Source: Desulfovibrionaceae bacterium (GTDB lineage: Bacteria; Desulfobacterota; Desulfovibrionia; Desulfovibrionales; Desulfovibrionaceae). Taken from it: a DNA stretch of 64,000 nt. The stretch's first letter is position 1; each line of letters starts with the position of its first letter. This document shows positions 25,498 through 35,198 of the stretch, piece after piece. Location of the stretch: assembly GCA_015709205.1 (NCBI GenBank), contig JACCQO010000014.1:1-64000 (forward strand), written 5' to 3'. Below the pieces are notes generated by a model that saw only the letters and a program-made list of their open reading frames with translations, was not told the DNA's origin and did no database searches. The position numbers and the translations under genes are program-made.

Positions 25498-25775
25498 AGA
25501 GCAACCATCAAGAACGATGCGGCCCTGGCGGGCGACGAGTTTCGCCGCCCCGGCGGGCCAAGGGCCACTCGGCCTCAAGGACGGCGGCGCGCCATCCGCA
25601 ACGCCGCATCGGCCGCGCCCGCCGTACGGCCGAGGCCCGGTTCATCGCCGCAAGGGCGTCGAGTCCTTGTCCGGCCTTGGCGTGTGCGCCGTACCGGAAA
25701 TCGGCCAAGCGTCGCCCGGGCCGTTCGGCCCGAACCCCGTCGGCTTCCGGGATGTGCCCGGCCACAAACGCGCAA
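25498..25775. other. Gene-free interval between cheW and mfd
   Basis: About 280 nt bounded on both sides by hairpins on the minus strand. It contains further GC-rich dyads, for example CGGGCC/GGCCCG near 25717-25732. Short open frames occur on both strands but lack ribosome-binding sites and recognisable sequence. I see no clear promoter. It could be a long leader, a non-coding RNA or decayed sequence. Confidence 0.45.
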
Positions 25776-25803
25776 AGGGCCGCCGCTGTTGCACGGCGGC
25801 CCT
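25776..25803 (-). terminator. Terminator of cheW
   Basis: A perfect 10-bp stem AGGGCCGCCG / CGGCGGCCCT with an 8-nt loop, about 20 nt past the cheW stop, followed on the minus strand by only TTTG. Confidence 0.6.
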
Positions 25804-25823
25804 GTGGTAGACGTTCGGGCGGC

Positions 25824-26300
25824 CTAGATCTGGACCAGGGCGTTGCGTTCCTCGCCGGAGAGCAGCCGGTCGAGGTCCAGCAGGATGAGCAGCCGGTCCT
25901 CCAGCTTGCCCACGCCGCTGATGTATTCGGACTCCAGGCCCGAAACCACCGGTGGCGGCGGCTCGATGGTCGAGGCGGGAATTCGCAGCACCTCGGACAC
26001 GGAGTCGACCACGAAACCGACGATCATGTTGTTGATCTCGATGACGATGATGCGCGTGTGCTTGTCGTGTTCGCGCGTGGTCAGGCCGAAGCGCATGCGC
26101 AGGTCGATGATCGGGATGACCTTGCCGCGCAGGTTGATGACGCCTTCCACGAACTCCGGAGCGCGCGGCACCTTGGTGATCTCCATGGTGCGGATGATTT
26201 CCTGGACCTTGAGGATGTCCACGCCGAACTCCTCATCCCCGATACTGAAGGTGACGAGTTGTTGCAGCTCGGCATCCTGCTTCTTTATGGATTCTGCCAT
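25824..26300 (-). CDS. cheW: CheW chemotaxis coupling protein
   Basis: 158-residue SH3-like adaptor linking chemoreceptors to the CheA kinase. Seen: LVTFSIGDEEFGVDILKVQEI, an NLRGKVIPIIDLR signature near residue 60, and VDSVSEVLRI with the second beta-barrel half. Start ATG 26300 is preceded by AAGGGG; a GTG at 26306 would overlap the SD. No cheA, receptor or flagellar gene is nearby, so this is a solitary cheW. Upstream is an unusually AT-rich gap. Confidence 0.95.
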   Translation of the reverse strand: MAESIKKQDAELQQLVTFSIGDEEFGVDILKVQEIIRTMEITKVPRAPEFVEGVINLRGKVIPIIDLRMRFGLTTREHDKHTRIIVIEINNMIVGFVVDSVSEVLRIPASTIEPPPPVVSGLESEYISGVGKLEDRLLILLDLDRLLSGEERNALVQI

Positions 26301-26457
26301 AGCCACCCCTTTTGATTGAAATTCAATGGTTTTGGGATGTTGTTTTCAATCTCTGCTATTTTGCTACTAACTGGTTAAAAATTCAATACATAAATTCATT
26401 GAGTTTGCAAATGATTTTTGGGGCACACGGATTGGGAAAAAAACGGTGCCCGGGGTC
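26301..26457. other. AT-rich intergenic segment with dyads
   Basis: About 150 nt far richer in A/T than the rest of the window, between divergent cheW (-) and a small gene (+). It contains the near-palindrome ATTGAAATTCAAT (about 26315-26327), a TCAAT...ATTGA inverted pair near 26383-26402, and TTTGCAAA near 26404. Likely a regulatory region for one or both genes; the binding protein is unknown. Confidence 0.5.
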
Positions 26458-26486
26458 TTGAAAAATCACCCTTCCTCTATTACAAA
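26458..26486 (+). promoter_or_regulatory. Candidate promoter of the small unknown gene
   Basis: TTGAAA (26458-26463), a 17-nt spacer and TACAAA (26481-26486). It would give an approximately 90-nt leader before the TTG start at 26581. Confidence 0.5.
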
Positions 26487-26580
26487 TTGCGGGCGGACGG
26501 AGCTCATCGGGAGGGGAGCTGTCCTGACCCTTCCCCTTTTCCTTAGCCACGGCTTGAAAAGACCTTCAGGAGGGTCCCAC

Positions 26581-26802
26581 TTGGCCAGATTCTTTCCCAA
26601 TCCCGAGGAAATCCCCCTTTCTGACCAGATCAAGGCCCTGGGCGACGACGAGTTGCTCGACTTCTGGGAGGAAACCCAGTTTCTGGACAAGTTCCTGCAA
26701 GAGGACGTGCCGCCCAACGTGGCCGCCACCAAGGAATACGAACGGATGATTATTCTGGAGCTGCAACTGCGAACCTGCATGCGCTCCTGCGAAGGCCGTT
26801 GA
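26581..26802 (+). CDS. Small conserved-looking protein of unknown function
   Basis: 73-residue protein I do not recognise. TTG start at 26581 is preceded by AGGAGGG at 6 nt, one of the better SDs in the window. The sequence is acidic and helical (SDQIKALGDDELLDFWEETQFLDKFLQEDVP) with a C-terminal RTCMRSCEGR carrying two cysteines; no membrane segment. It has its own promoter candidate and a strong terminator (26829-26864), which supports a real gene. In-frame sequence upstream of 26581 extends to 26446 but has no SD. Confidence 0.7.
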   Translation: MARFFPNPEEIPLSDQIKALGDDELLDFWEETQFLDKFLQEDVPPNVAATKEYERMIILELQLRTCMRSCEGR

Positions 26803-26828
26803 CGAAACCTCGTCAACCGAAGGAAAAA

Positions 26829-26864
26829 CGCCCCCGCCGGACAACGGCAGGGGCGCTTTTTTTT
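26829..26864. terminator. Bidirectional terminator
   Basis: An 11-bp stem (CGCCCCCGCCG with CGGCAGGGGCG, one mismatch) followed by eight T residues on the plus strand and preceded by five A residues. It therefore also terminates the converging ugd gene. Confidence 0.9.
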
Positions 26865-26890
26865 GGGGCTTTCGGCCGCGCCGCGCGGGC

Positions 26891-28219
26891 CTAGCGGCGG
26901 CCGATGCTGTGGTAGGTGAAGCCGAATTCGGCCATGATCGACGGGGAATAGAGGTTGCGGCCGTCGAAGAGCACGGGTTCGGAGAGCATTTCCCGGATGC
27001 GCCTGAAGTCCGGGGTGCGGAACTGGTTCCACTCCGTGACCACGGCCAGGGCGTCCGCGCCCTCCAGGGCCGCGTACTGCGAGTCCACGACCTCGGCCAG
27101 GTCGTTGCCGGCCAGCAGCTCGCGGCCGCGCTCCCCGGCCACGGGGTCGAAGGCGCGCACGCGCATGCCGCGCGCGGTGAGCGCCTCGATGATCTTCAGG
27201 GCCGCGGCCTCGCGCGTGTCGTCGGTGTTGGCCTTGAAGGCGATGCCCCACAGGGCCAGGGTCCGGCCGCTTACGCCGCCCGAGGGGGCGAAGTGGTCCT
27301 CGATCTTCTGGGCCAGGACCAGCTTCTGGCGGTTGTTGACCTCGTCCACGGCCGTGAGCACCTGGGGCTCGTAGCCGTAGTCGCGCGAGGTGTGGATCAG
27401 GGCCTTGACGTCCTTGGGAAAGCAGGAGCCGCCGTAGCCCACGCCGGGATAGATGAAGTGGTAGCCGATGCGGTGGTCCGAGCCGATGCCCAGGCGCACG
27501 TCGCGCACGTCCGCGCCCACGCGTTCGCAGAGGTTGGCGATCTCGTTGATGAAGGAAATCTTCGTGGCCAGCATGCAGTTGGCCGCGTACTTGGTCATCT
27601 CCGCGCTGCGCACGCTCATGACGATGAGCTTCTCGCGGCTGCGGGCAAAGGGGGCGTAGAGGGCCTTGATCAGTTCGGCCGTGGCCGGGTTGTCCGTGCC
27701 CACGACCACGCGGTCGGGCTTCATGAAGTCGTTGACCGCGTCGCCCTCCTTGAGGAATTCGGGGTTGGAGACCACGTCGAACTCCACGTCCGCGCCCCGG
27801 GCGGTGAGTTCGGCCTTGATGATGGCGCGCACGGAGTCGGCCGTGCCCACGGGCACGGTGGACTTGTCGATGACGATGGTGCGCTGGGTGATGGAGCGGC
27901 CGATCTCGCGGGCCACCTGGTGCACGTAGGACAGGTCGCAGGAGCCGTCCTCGGCGCAGGGGGTGCCCACGGTGATGAAGGCGAAGAGCGCGCCGTCGAG
28001 GCCCTCGGCCAGGTCCGTGGTGAAGGAGAGGCGGCCGTCGGCCGCGTTGCGGCGCACCATTTCTTCCAGCCCGGGCTCGTAGATGTGCACCTTGCCCTGG
28101 CGCAGGGTCTCGACGACCGCGGGGTTGACGTCCACGCAGCGCACGTCGCTGCCCATTTCGGCCAGGCAGGCCGCGGTGACGAGGCCCACGTATCCGGTTC
28201 CGACTATGCATACGTTCAT
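26891..28219 (-). CDS. ugd: UDP-glucose 6-dehydrogenase
   Basis: 442-residue NAD-dependent enzyme oxidising UDP-glucose to UDP-glucuronate for surface polysaccharides. Seen: N-terminal GTGYVGLVTA dinucleotide loop, STVPVGTAD, NPEFLKEG, the catalytic cysteine in GYGGSCFPKD (about residue 260), and a C-terminal UDP-binding domain with WGIAFKANTDD. ATG 28219 has AAGGA upstream; the longer frame adds 13 unconserved residues. It is divergent from pdxJ, and no polysaccharide cluster is adjacent. Confidence 0.96.
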   Translation of the reverse strand: MNVCIVGTGYVGLVTAACLAEMGSDVRCVDVNPAVVETLRQGKVHIYEPGLEEMVRRNAADGRLSFTTDLAEGLDGALFAFITVGTPCAEDGSCDLSYVHQVAREIGRSITQRTIVIDKSTVPVGTADSVRAIIKAELTARGADVEFDVVSNPEFLKEGDAVNDFMKPDRVVVGTDNPATAELIKALYAPFARSREKLIVMSVRSAEMTKYAANCMLATKISFINEIANLCERVGADVRDVRLGIGSDHRIGYHFIYPGVGYGGSCFPKDVKALIHTSRDYGYEPQVLTAVDEVNNRQKLVLAQKIEDHFAPSGGVSGRTLALWGIAFKANTDDTREAAALKIIEALTARGMRVRAFDPVAGERGRELLAGNDLAEVVDSQYAALEGADALAVVTEWNQFRTPDFRRIREMLSEPVLFDGRNLYSPSIMAEFGFTYHSIGRR

Positions 28220-28402
28220 GGAGGTGTCCTTGGTGGTTGTACTGCGGTATGATTGCATCCGGATTGAAGGTAAGCCGGTTCCTAACGGCTGGCAGCCGCT
28301 TCGTCAACGGTCGCGCCGGGCGCGGCGGATCGCGGCTGGGCGCGCGGGCCGCGCCGGCGGCGGCATCCGGCGGTCGCGGGTCTGGGCAATATCCCTTGCT
28401 CC

Positions 28403-28431
28403 TTGACTTTCCGCAACCGTGAAAGGATGAT
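28403..28431 (+). promoter_or_regulatory. Possible promoter of pdxJ
   Basis: TTGACT (28403-28408), a 17-nt spacer and GATGAT (28426-28431), about 30 nt before the pdxJ start. The -10 box is poor. Confidence 0.3.
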
Positions 28432-28462
28432 CCGCCTACAAACGCAACAAGGAGCTTGAGTC

Positions 28463-29188
28463 ATGCCGTATCTCGTTGTCAACGTCGATCACGTGGCCAC
28501 GTTGCGCCAGCAGCGCCTGGGCCACGAACCCGAGCCCGTGGCCGCCGCCCTCATGGCCGAGCTGGCCGGGGCGCGGGGCATCATCACGCACCTGCGCGAG
28601 GACCGCCGCCACATCCAGGACCGCGACGTGGAACTGCTGGCCCGGACCCTGAGCACCCGGCTGCACCTGGAGATGGCCGCCACGGCCGAGATGCAGGCCA
28701 TCGCCCTGCGCGTGAAGCCCTACATGGTCTGCCTGGTGCCGGAGAAGCGCGAGGAGCTGACCACCGAGGGCGGGCTGGACGTGGCCGCGCGCGTGGACGC
28801 GCTGCGCGACTTCCTCGCGCCCATCCATGCCGCGGGCATCCTCTCCTCCCTGTTCATCGAGGCCGCTCCCGCGCAGATCGAGGCCGCCACGGCCATCGGC
28901 GCGCCCTACGTCGAGATCCATACGGGCCACTACGCCGACGCGCCCGAAGGCCCGGCGCGCGATGCCGAGCTGGCGCGCATCCTGGAGGGCATCCGGACGG
29001 CGCGCGAAGCCGGGCTCAAGGTCAACCTGGGCCACGGCCTGAACTACACCAACGTCTTCGCCTTTGCCGACGTGCCCGGCATCAGCGAGTATTCCATCGG
29101 CCACTCCATCGTTTCCCGCGCCGTGCTCACGGGCATGGAGGAGGCCGTGGGCCGCATGGCCGACATCATTTCCACCTTTGTGGACTAG
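28463..29188 (+). CDS. pdxJ: Pyridoxine 5'-phosphate synthase
   Basis: 241-residue TIM-barrel enzyme making PNP in the DXP-dependent vitamin B6 pathway. Seen: [12 protein letters not shown] at the N-terminus, [33 protein letters not shown] and a terminal [11 protein letters not shown] with [17 protein letters not shown] lies 8 nt before the ATG. It leads a run of seven plus-strand genes (pdxJ, acpS, nnr, CBS, tsaE, lysC, cimA); pdxJ followed by acpS is a widespread arrangement. Confidence 0.97.
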   Translation: MPYLVVNVDHVATLRQQRLGHEPEPVAAALMAELAGARGIITHLREDRRHIQDRDVELLARTLSTRLHLEMAATAEMQAIALRVKPYMVCLVPEKREELTTEGGLDVAARVDALRDFLAPIHAAGILSSLFIEAAPAQIEAATAIGAPYVEIHTGHYADAPEGPARDAELARILEGIRTAREAGLKVNLGHGLNYTNVFAFADVPGISEYSIGHSIVSRAVLTGMEEAVGRMADIISTFVD

Positions 29189-29227
29189 TCTGTGGATTAG
29201 GCGGACGGAACGGACGGGGACCGAGCG

Positions 29228-29605
29228 ATGATCGTGGGCCTGGGCATCGACGTGGTGGAGCTGGAACGCATCCGCGCCTCGTGGGAGCGGTTCGGCGACG
29301 CCTTTGCGCGCCGCGTGCTCTGCGCCGAGGAACTCGCCGCCCTGCCCGCGCGCAATCCCGTGCCCTTCCTGGCCGCGCGTTTCGCGGGCAAGGAGGCCGC
29401 GGTCAAGGCCCTGGGCACCGGCATGTCCGACGGCGTGGGGCTGCGCCAGGTGCGCATCCTCGCCCTGCCCTCGGGGCGCCCGGTCATCGACTTCACCGGC
29501 CGCGCGCGCGAGGTCTTCGACGCCCTGGGCGCCGGGCGCGGCCTGGTGAGCCTGACCCACGGCCGGGACACGGCCGCCGCCGTGGTCGTTCTGGAAACCG
29601 AATGA
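29228..29605 (+). CDS. acpS: Holo-[acyl-carrier-protein] synthase
   Basis: 125-residue Mg-dependent enzyme transferring phosphopantetheine from CoA to acyl carrier protein. Seen: [12 protein letters not shown] at the N-terminus, [15 protein letters not shown] in the middle, and a C-terminal SLTHGRDTA. It lies 39 nt after pdxJ and 53 nt before nnr. Confidence 0.95.
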   Translation: MIVGLGIDVVELERIRASWERFGDAFARRVLCAEELAALPARNPVPFLAARFAGKEAAVKALGTGMSDGVGLRQVRILALPSGRPVIDFTGRAREVFDALGAGRGLVSLTHGRDTAAAVVVLETE

Positions 29606-29658
29606 TCCCGAACGATTCTGATTGACCTTGTAAGCCACAACCCCTTTGGGAGAAGCCC

Positions 29659-31260
29659 ATGCATCTGCCCGAGTTCGAGCCCCTGCCCACCCCGGCCGAA
29701 ATGGCCGCCTGGGACTGCGCCGCCATCGACGACTACGGCCTGCGCGCGGAAATGCTCATGGAGAATGCCGCACGCGAGGCCTTCGACGTGCTTTTGGACG
29801 AGTACGGCCCCGTGGCGGGCACCACCGCCCTGCTCTTCGCCGGGCCGGGCAACAACGGCGGCGACGCCTTCGCCCTGGCGCGGCACCTGCTGGACGCCGG
29901 GTGCATGCCCCTGGTGCTGCACGCGCGGCCCCTGCGCGCCTACGCGGGCGCGGCCGGGTACCACGCGCGGCTGGCGCGGCGCGTGGGCGTGCCCATGCGC
30001 GCCCTGAACCGCGTGGACCCCTACGGCCTGCCCGAGCCGGACCTGGTGGTGGACGGCCTCCTGGGCACCGGGTTCTCCGGCGCCCTGCGGCCGGAATTCC
30101 TGGACTGGGTGGAGTGCGTCAACCTGCTGGCCGAGCGCGCCTTCGTGCTCGCCCTGGACATTCCCTCGGGCCTGGACGGGCTCACGGGCCGTCCCTGCCC
30201 CGTGGCCGTGCGCGCCGACGCCACGGCGACCTTCGGCGCGGCCAAGGCCGGGCTGCTGGCCCCGGAGGCCGAACCCTACGTGGGCGAACTCAACGTCTGC
30301 CCCATCGGCATTCCGGCGGCGGTGCTGGAGGCCGCGCCCGCCTCGCGCCAGATCATCACCGAGGACGTGGCCGCGTACCTGCCCGAGGTCGAGCCGGACA
30401 TGAACAAGGGCGCGGCCGGGCGCGTGCTCGTGCTCGGCGGGTCGGCGGGCCTGTGCGGCGCGCCGTGCCTGGCCGGTCTGGCCGCCCTGCGCGCCGGGGC
30501 CGGGCTGGTCCACGTGGCCGGGCCTGCCTGCGTGCGCGCGGCGGCCAACGCCTTTCTGCCGGACCTGATGACCGTGGACGCCGGGGCCGAAGGATGGCGG
30601 TGGAATCCCGCGACCCTGGGCGACCTCGCGGGCCGGTTCGACGCCCTGGCCGTGGGCCCGGGCATGGGCCGCGCGGCCGACGCCGGGGATTTTCTGCGTA
30701 CGCTGCTGGCCGCCGAAAGGCCGCCCACGGTGCTGGACGCCGACGGGCTGTGGTGGCTGGCCGAGGCCGACCTCTGGTCCCTGCTCAAGCCCACGGACGT
30801 GCTCACCCCGCACCCGGGCGAGGCCGCCCGGCTCCTGGGCGCGACCACGGCCGAGGTCCAGGCCGACCGCGCCGGTGCCGTGCGCGCCCTGGCCGACCGC
30901 ATCGGGGCGGGGCAGACTGGGGCGGGGCACACCGGGGCCACCGTGGTGCTCAAGGGCGCGGGCAGCCTGGTCTGCGCGCCCGGGGCCCCGGTCTATCTCG
31001 CGCCCTTCGCGGCCCCCTGCCTGGCCGTGGGCGGCTCGGGCGACGTGCTCGCCGGGCTGCTGGCCGCGCTGCTCGGGCGCGGGACCGACCCCTTGCCCGC
31101 GGCCTGCCTTGCGGTGTATTGGCACGGACTCGCCGGGCTCATGCTGGAAGAGGAATTCCCCCTGCGCGGCAATCTTGCCCAGGAAATCGCGCACGCCCTG
31201 CCCGCTGCGCTGGCCGACCTGCTGTCGGACGAAACGGAGGAGACCGATGCTCACTGCTAA
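29659..31260 (+). CDS. nnr: Bifunctional NAD(P)H-hydrate epimerase / ADP-dependent dehydratase
   Basis: 533-residue repair enzyme restoring NAD(P)H damaged by hydration. The N-terminal YjeF-N epimerase (about 1-215) has PGNNGGDAFALARHL. The C-terminal ribokinase-like dehydratase (about 240-530) has GPGMGRAADAG, LDADGLWW, LTPHPGEAARLLG and the GGSGDVLAGLLAALLG site. A duplicated 15-nt unit (30904-30933) puts GAGQTGAGHTGA in the dehydratase domain. Start ATG with GGGAG at 6 nt. Its end overlaps the CBS gene by 14 nt. Confidence 0.96.
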   Translation: MHLPEFEPLPTPAEMAAWDCAAIDDYGLRAEMLMENAAREAFDVLLDEYGPVAGTTALLFAGPGNNGGDAFALARHLLDAGCMPLVLHARPLRAYAGAAGYHARLARRVGVPMRALNRVDPYGLPEPDLVVDGLLGTGFSGALRPEFLDWVECVNLLAERAFVLALDIPSGLDGLTGRPCPVAVRADATATFGAAKAGLLAPEAEPYVGELNVCPIGIPAAVLEAAPASRQIITEDVAAYLPEVEPDMNKGAAGRVLVLGGSAGLCGAPCLAGLAALRAGAGLVHVAGPACVRAAANAFLPDLMTVDAGAEGWRWNPATLGDLAGRFDALAVGPGMGRAADAGDFLRTLLAAERPPTVLDADGLWWLAEADLWSLLKPTDVLTPHPGEAARLLGATTAEVQADRAGAVRALADRIGAGQTGAGHTGATVVLKGAGSLVCAPGAPVYLAPFAAPCLAVGGSGDVLAGLLAALLGRGTDPLPAACLAVYWHGLAGLMLEEEFPLRGNLAQEIAHALPAALADLLSDETEETDAHC

Positions 31261-31702
31261 GGACATCATGACCACCGAGGTGGTCACGGTCACGGAGGCC
31301 ACGGACATCAGCGAGGTGGCGCGGCTGCTGCTGGAAAAGCGCTTCAACGGCGCGCCCGTGGTGGACGCGGACGGCGCGCTGGTGGGCGTGATCTGCCAGA
31401 GCGACCTGATCACCCAGCAGAAGCGCGTGAAGATGCCCTCGCTGTTCACGGTGCTGGACGGCTTTATCCCCCTGGGCTCCACGGCGGCCCTGGAAAAGGA
31501 GATCGAGAAGATCGCCGCCACCACCGTGGGCCAGGCCATGACCCGCGACCCGGTCTTCGTGGCCCCCAACGTGCCCGTGGAGGTCATCGCCTCGCTGATG
31601 GTGGACCGCAAGCTGCATACCCTTCCCGTGGTGGATGAGGGCAGGCTTGTGGGCGTCATCGGCAAGGAGGACGTGCTCCGCGTGCTGGTGGGCGGCAAGT
31701 AG
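31247..31702 (+). CDS. CBS-domain pair protein
   Basis: 151-residue protein made of two CBS motifs (AKDIMTTEVVTV...FNGAPVVDADGALVGVI, and VGQAMTRDPVFV...LHTLPVVDEGRLVGVI), which usually bind adenine nucleotides as energy sensors. No catalytic or membrane domain is attached, so the partner is unknown. ATG 31247 lies inside the end of nnr with GGAGG just upstream; the 14-nt overlap suggests translational coupling. A second stand-alone CBS protein is at 61983-62447. Confidence 0.92.
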   Translation: MLTAKDIMTTEVVTVTEATDISEVARLLLEKRFNGAPVVDADGALVGVICQSDLITQQKRVKMPSLFTVLDGFIPLGSTAALEKEIEKIAATTVGQAMTRDPVFVAPNVPVEVIASLMVDRKLHTLPVVDEGRLVGVIGKEDVLRVLVGGK

Positions 31703-31725
31703 CGTGCGCGCGCGGGCCGGGAGAC

Positions 31726-32298
31726 GTGGTGGCTGCTGAAGACGCCGGGCGCGGCGCGGATCTGGTCGTGCGCCTGGCCGACGCCGCGGCCACCGAGGAA
31801 CTGGGCGCGCTGCTGGCGCGCACCCTGCCGGAGGCGGGGCGCTGCCGCGCGGTGCTCTTCTTCGGCGAACTCGGCGCGGGCAAGACCACGCTGATCCGTG
31901 GCCTGGTGGCCGCCCTGCCGGGCGGCGCTGCGGCCGAGGTCAGCAGCCCGAGCTTCAATCTCTGCAACCTCTACCCCACCGAGCCGGAGGTCGCGCACTT
32001 CGACCTCTACCGGCTGGAGGGGATGTGCGCCGACGAATCCCTTCTGGAAGCGCTGGACGGTGACGGCGCCTTTGGCACGGGGGCCGGGAGGCCGCCCCTG
32101 GTGCTCGTGGAGTGGGCCGAACGTCTGGCGCCGGACTGCGCTCCGGAGCACGGGCTGGAAGTGCATCTTTCGCCCGACGGCGCGGGCCGTCGGGCAAGGC
32201 TTTGCGCCGTGGGGGACGCGGCGCTCTGGCTCGCGGCGCTTTTCCGCGCAGCGGACCGGTCCGGTGGACGGCTGGATATTCAATCAATAAAGGACTGA
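31726..32298 (+). CDS. tsaE: tRNA t6A biosynthesis ATPase TsaE
   Basis: About 190 residues (family typically 150-170). P-loop ATPase needed with TsaB and TsaD for t6A37 on ANN-decoding tRNAs. Seen: Walker A GELGAGKTTLIRG (about 47-59), SSPSFNLCNLY, HFDLYRLEG and LVEWAERL. The GTG start is uncertain between 31726 and 31729 (GGGAG just upstream). It ends 5 nt before lysC. TsaD is encoded at 53529-54644; I do not see tsaB in the window. Confidence 0.92.
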   Translation: MVAAEDAGRGADLVVRLADAAATEELGALLARTLPEAGRCRAVLFFGELGAGKTTLIRGLVAALPGGAAAEVSSPSFNLCNLYPTEPEVAHFDLYRLEGMCADESLLEALDGDGAFGTGAGRPPLVLVEWAERLAPDCAPEHGLEVHLSPDGAGRRARLCAVGDAALWLAALFRAADRSGGRLDIQSIKD

Positions 32299-32303
32299 AA
32301 ACC

Positions 32304-33524
32304 ATGCGAATTCTTGTGCAGAAATTCGGCGGCACTTCGGTCAGGAACCTGGAGTGCATGCAACAGGTGGAGCGCAAGGTGCTCCACGCCCTGGACGAGG
32401 GCTACAAGGTCATCACCGTGCTCTCGGCCATGTCCGGGGAGACGGACAGGCTCCTGGAGCTGGCGCGCCAGTGGTCCAGGCGGCCCGACCCCGCGGAAAA
32501 GGACGTGCTCGTGGCCACGGGCGAACAGGTCTCCGTGGCCCTGTTCACCATGCTGCTCAAGGACCGGGGCCTCAAGGCCCGTTCGGTGCTCGGGTTCCAG
32601 GCGGCCATCACCACGGACGACGCCTACTGCAAGGCGCGCATTCACGAGATCGACACGGACCGCTTGCTGGAGATGCTCGAGGCCCACGACGTGCTCGTGG
32701 TCGCCGGGTTCCAGGGATGCGATCCGGACCGGCGCATCACCACCCTGGGGCGCGGCGGCTCGGACACCTCGGCCGTGGCCCTGGCCGCGGCCGTGAAGGC
32801 CGAGCGCTGCGACATCTATACGGACGTGGACGGCGTGTACACCACGGACCCGAACATCTGTTCCAAGGCGCGGAAAATGAAGAAGATCTCCTATGACGTC
32901 ATGCTCGAGTTCGCGGGCATGGGCGCCAAGGTGCTGCAGATCCGCTCCGTGGAATTCGCCAAGAAATTCAACGTGCCCGTACAGGTGCGTTCCACTTTTA
33001 CGGACGGACCGGGAACCCTCGTCACCAAGGAGGACGACACTATGGAAGCCGTGATGGTCTCGGGAATCGCCTACGACAAGGACCAGTGCCGCATTACCGT
33101 GCGTCAGGTGCCCGACCGGCCCGGCATCGCCGCCGCCATCTTCACGCCCCTGGCCGCCGCCAAGATCCTGGTGGACATGATCATCCAGAACGCCTCCCTG
33201 GACGGCAAGACCGACATGACCTTCACCATCTGCCGGGGCGACCTGGACCAGACCCTGGAGATCCTCGAAGGGGTCAAGGCCGAGCTCGGCGCGGGCGAGG
33301 TGCTCTACGACACCCAGGTCTGCAAGGTCTCGGCCATCGGCGTGGGCATGCGCAACCACTCCGGCGTGGCGGCCAAGATGTTCACCACCCTGAAGAAGGA
33401 GAACATCAACATTCTGATGATCTCCACCTCGGAGATCAAGATCACCTGCCTTATCGAGGAAAAATACACCGAACTCGCGGTACGCACCCTGCACGACGTC
33501 TTCGAACTCGCGGCAGGGCAATAG
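32304..33524 (+). CDS. lysC: Aspartate kinase
   Basis: 406-residue enzyme phosphorylating aspartate, the entry to lysine, threonine, methionine and diaminopimelate. Seen: N-terminal kinase domain (about 1-240) with QKFGGTS, TLGRGGSDTSAVA and YTDVDGVYTTDP, and two ACT regulatory domains (about 260-406) with PDRPGIAAAIF and GVGMRNHSGVAAKMF. Regulation by lysine and/or threonine is expected for this architecture. Codon 247 is an ATG with an ideal internal SD, suggesting a separate beta subunit of about 160 residues. cimA follows after 30 nt. Confidence 0.97.
   Translation: MRILVQKFGGTSVRNLECMQQVERKVLHALDEGYKVITVLSAMSGETDRLLELARQWSRRPDPAEKDVLVATGEQVSVALFTMLLKDRGLKARSVLGFQAAITTDDAYCKARIHEIDTDRLLEMLEAHDVLVVAGFQGCDPDRRITTLGRGGSDTSAVALAAAVKAERCDIYTDVDGVYTTDPNICSKARKMKKISYDVMLEFAGMGAKVLQIRSVEFAKKFNVPVQVRSTFTDGPGTLVTKEDDTMEAVMVSGIAYDKDQCRITVRQVPDRPGIAAAIFTPLAAAKILVDMIIQNASLDGKTDMTFTICRGDLDQTLEILEGVKAELGAGEVLYDTQVCKVSAIGVGMRNHSGVAAKMFTTLKKENINILMISTSEIKITCLIEEKYTELAVRTLHDVFELAAGQ
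33027..33044 (+). promoter_or_regulatory. Internal SD and start codon within lysC (beta subunit)
   Basis: AAGGAGG (33027-33033), 8 nt, then an in-frame ATG (33042-33044; codon 247 of lysC). Translation from here would yield the two ACT domains alone (about 160 residues). B. subtilis and corynebacterial aspartokinases make an alpha2beta2 enzyme from the same kind of internal start. Confidence 0.65.
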
Positions 33525-33554
33525 AGAGAACCAAAAGCCCAAAAGGAACGACCC

Positions 33555-35168
<1,614 letters not shown>

Positions 35169-35198
35169 GCGCTGCGCACGTCGCACAGGAGGATGGCC

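Noticed and set aside
25508..25765. An 85-codon minus-strand frame between cheW and mfd
   Set aside because: Arg/Ala-rich composition typical of random GC-rich frames, no SD, no recognised family. Treated as non-coding.
21867..26315. A 1482-codon open frame on the plus strand opposite mfd and cheW
   Set aside because: It is the antisense shadow of high-GC genes: the translation is His/Gln/Gly/Val-rich with no domain, while mfd on the other strand has every expected motif.
26415..26436. Possible sigma-54 promoter (GGCACA then TTGG) near cheW
   Set aside because: The -12 element lacks the required GC, so the match is below what I would accept.
29197..32283. A 1028-codon minus-strand frame opposite nnr, CBS and tsaE
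   Set aside because: Shadow of well-identified plus-strand genes; no domain and no ribosome-binding site.
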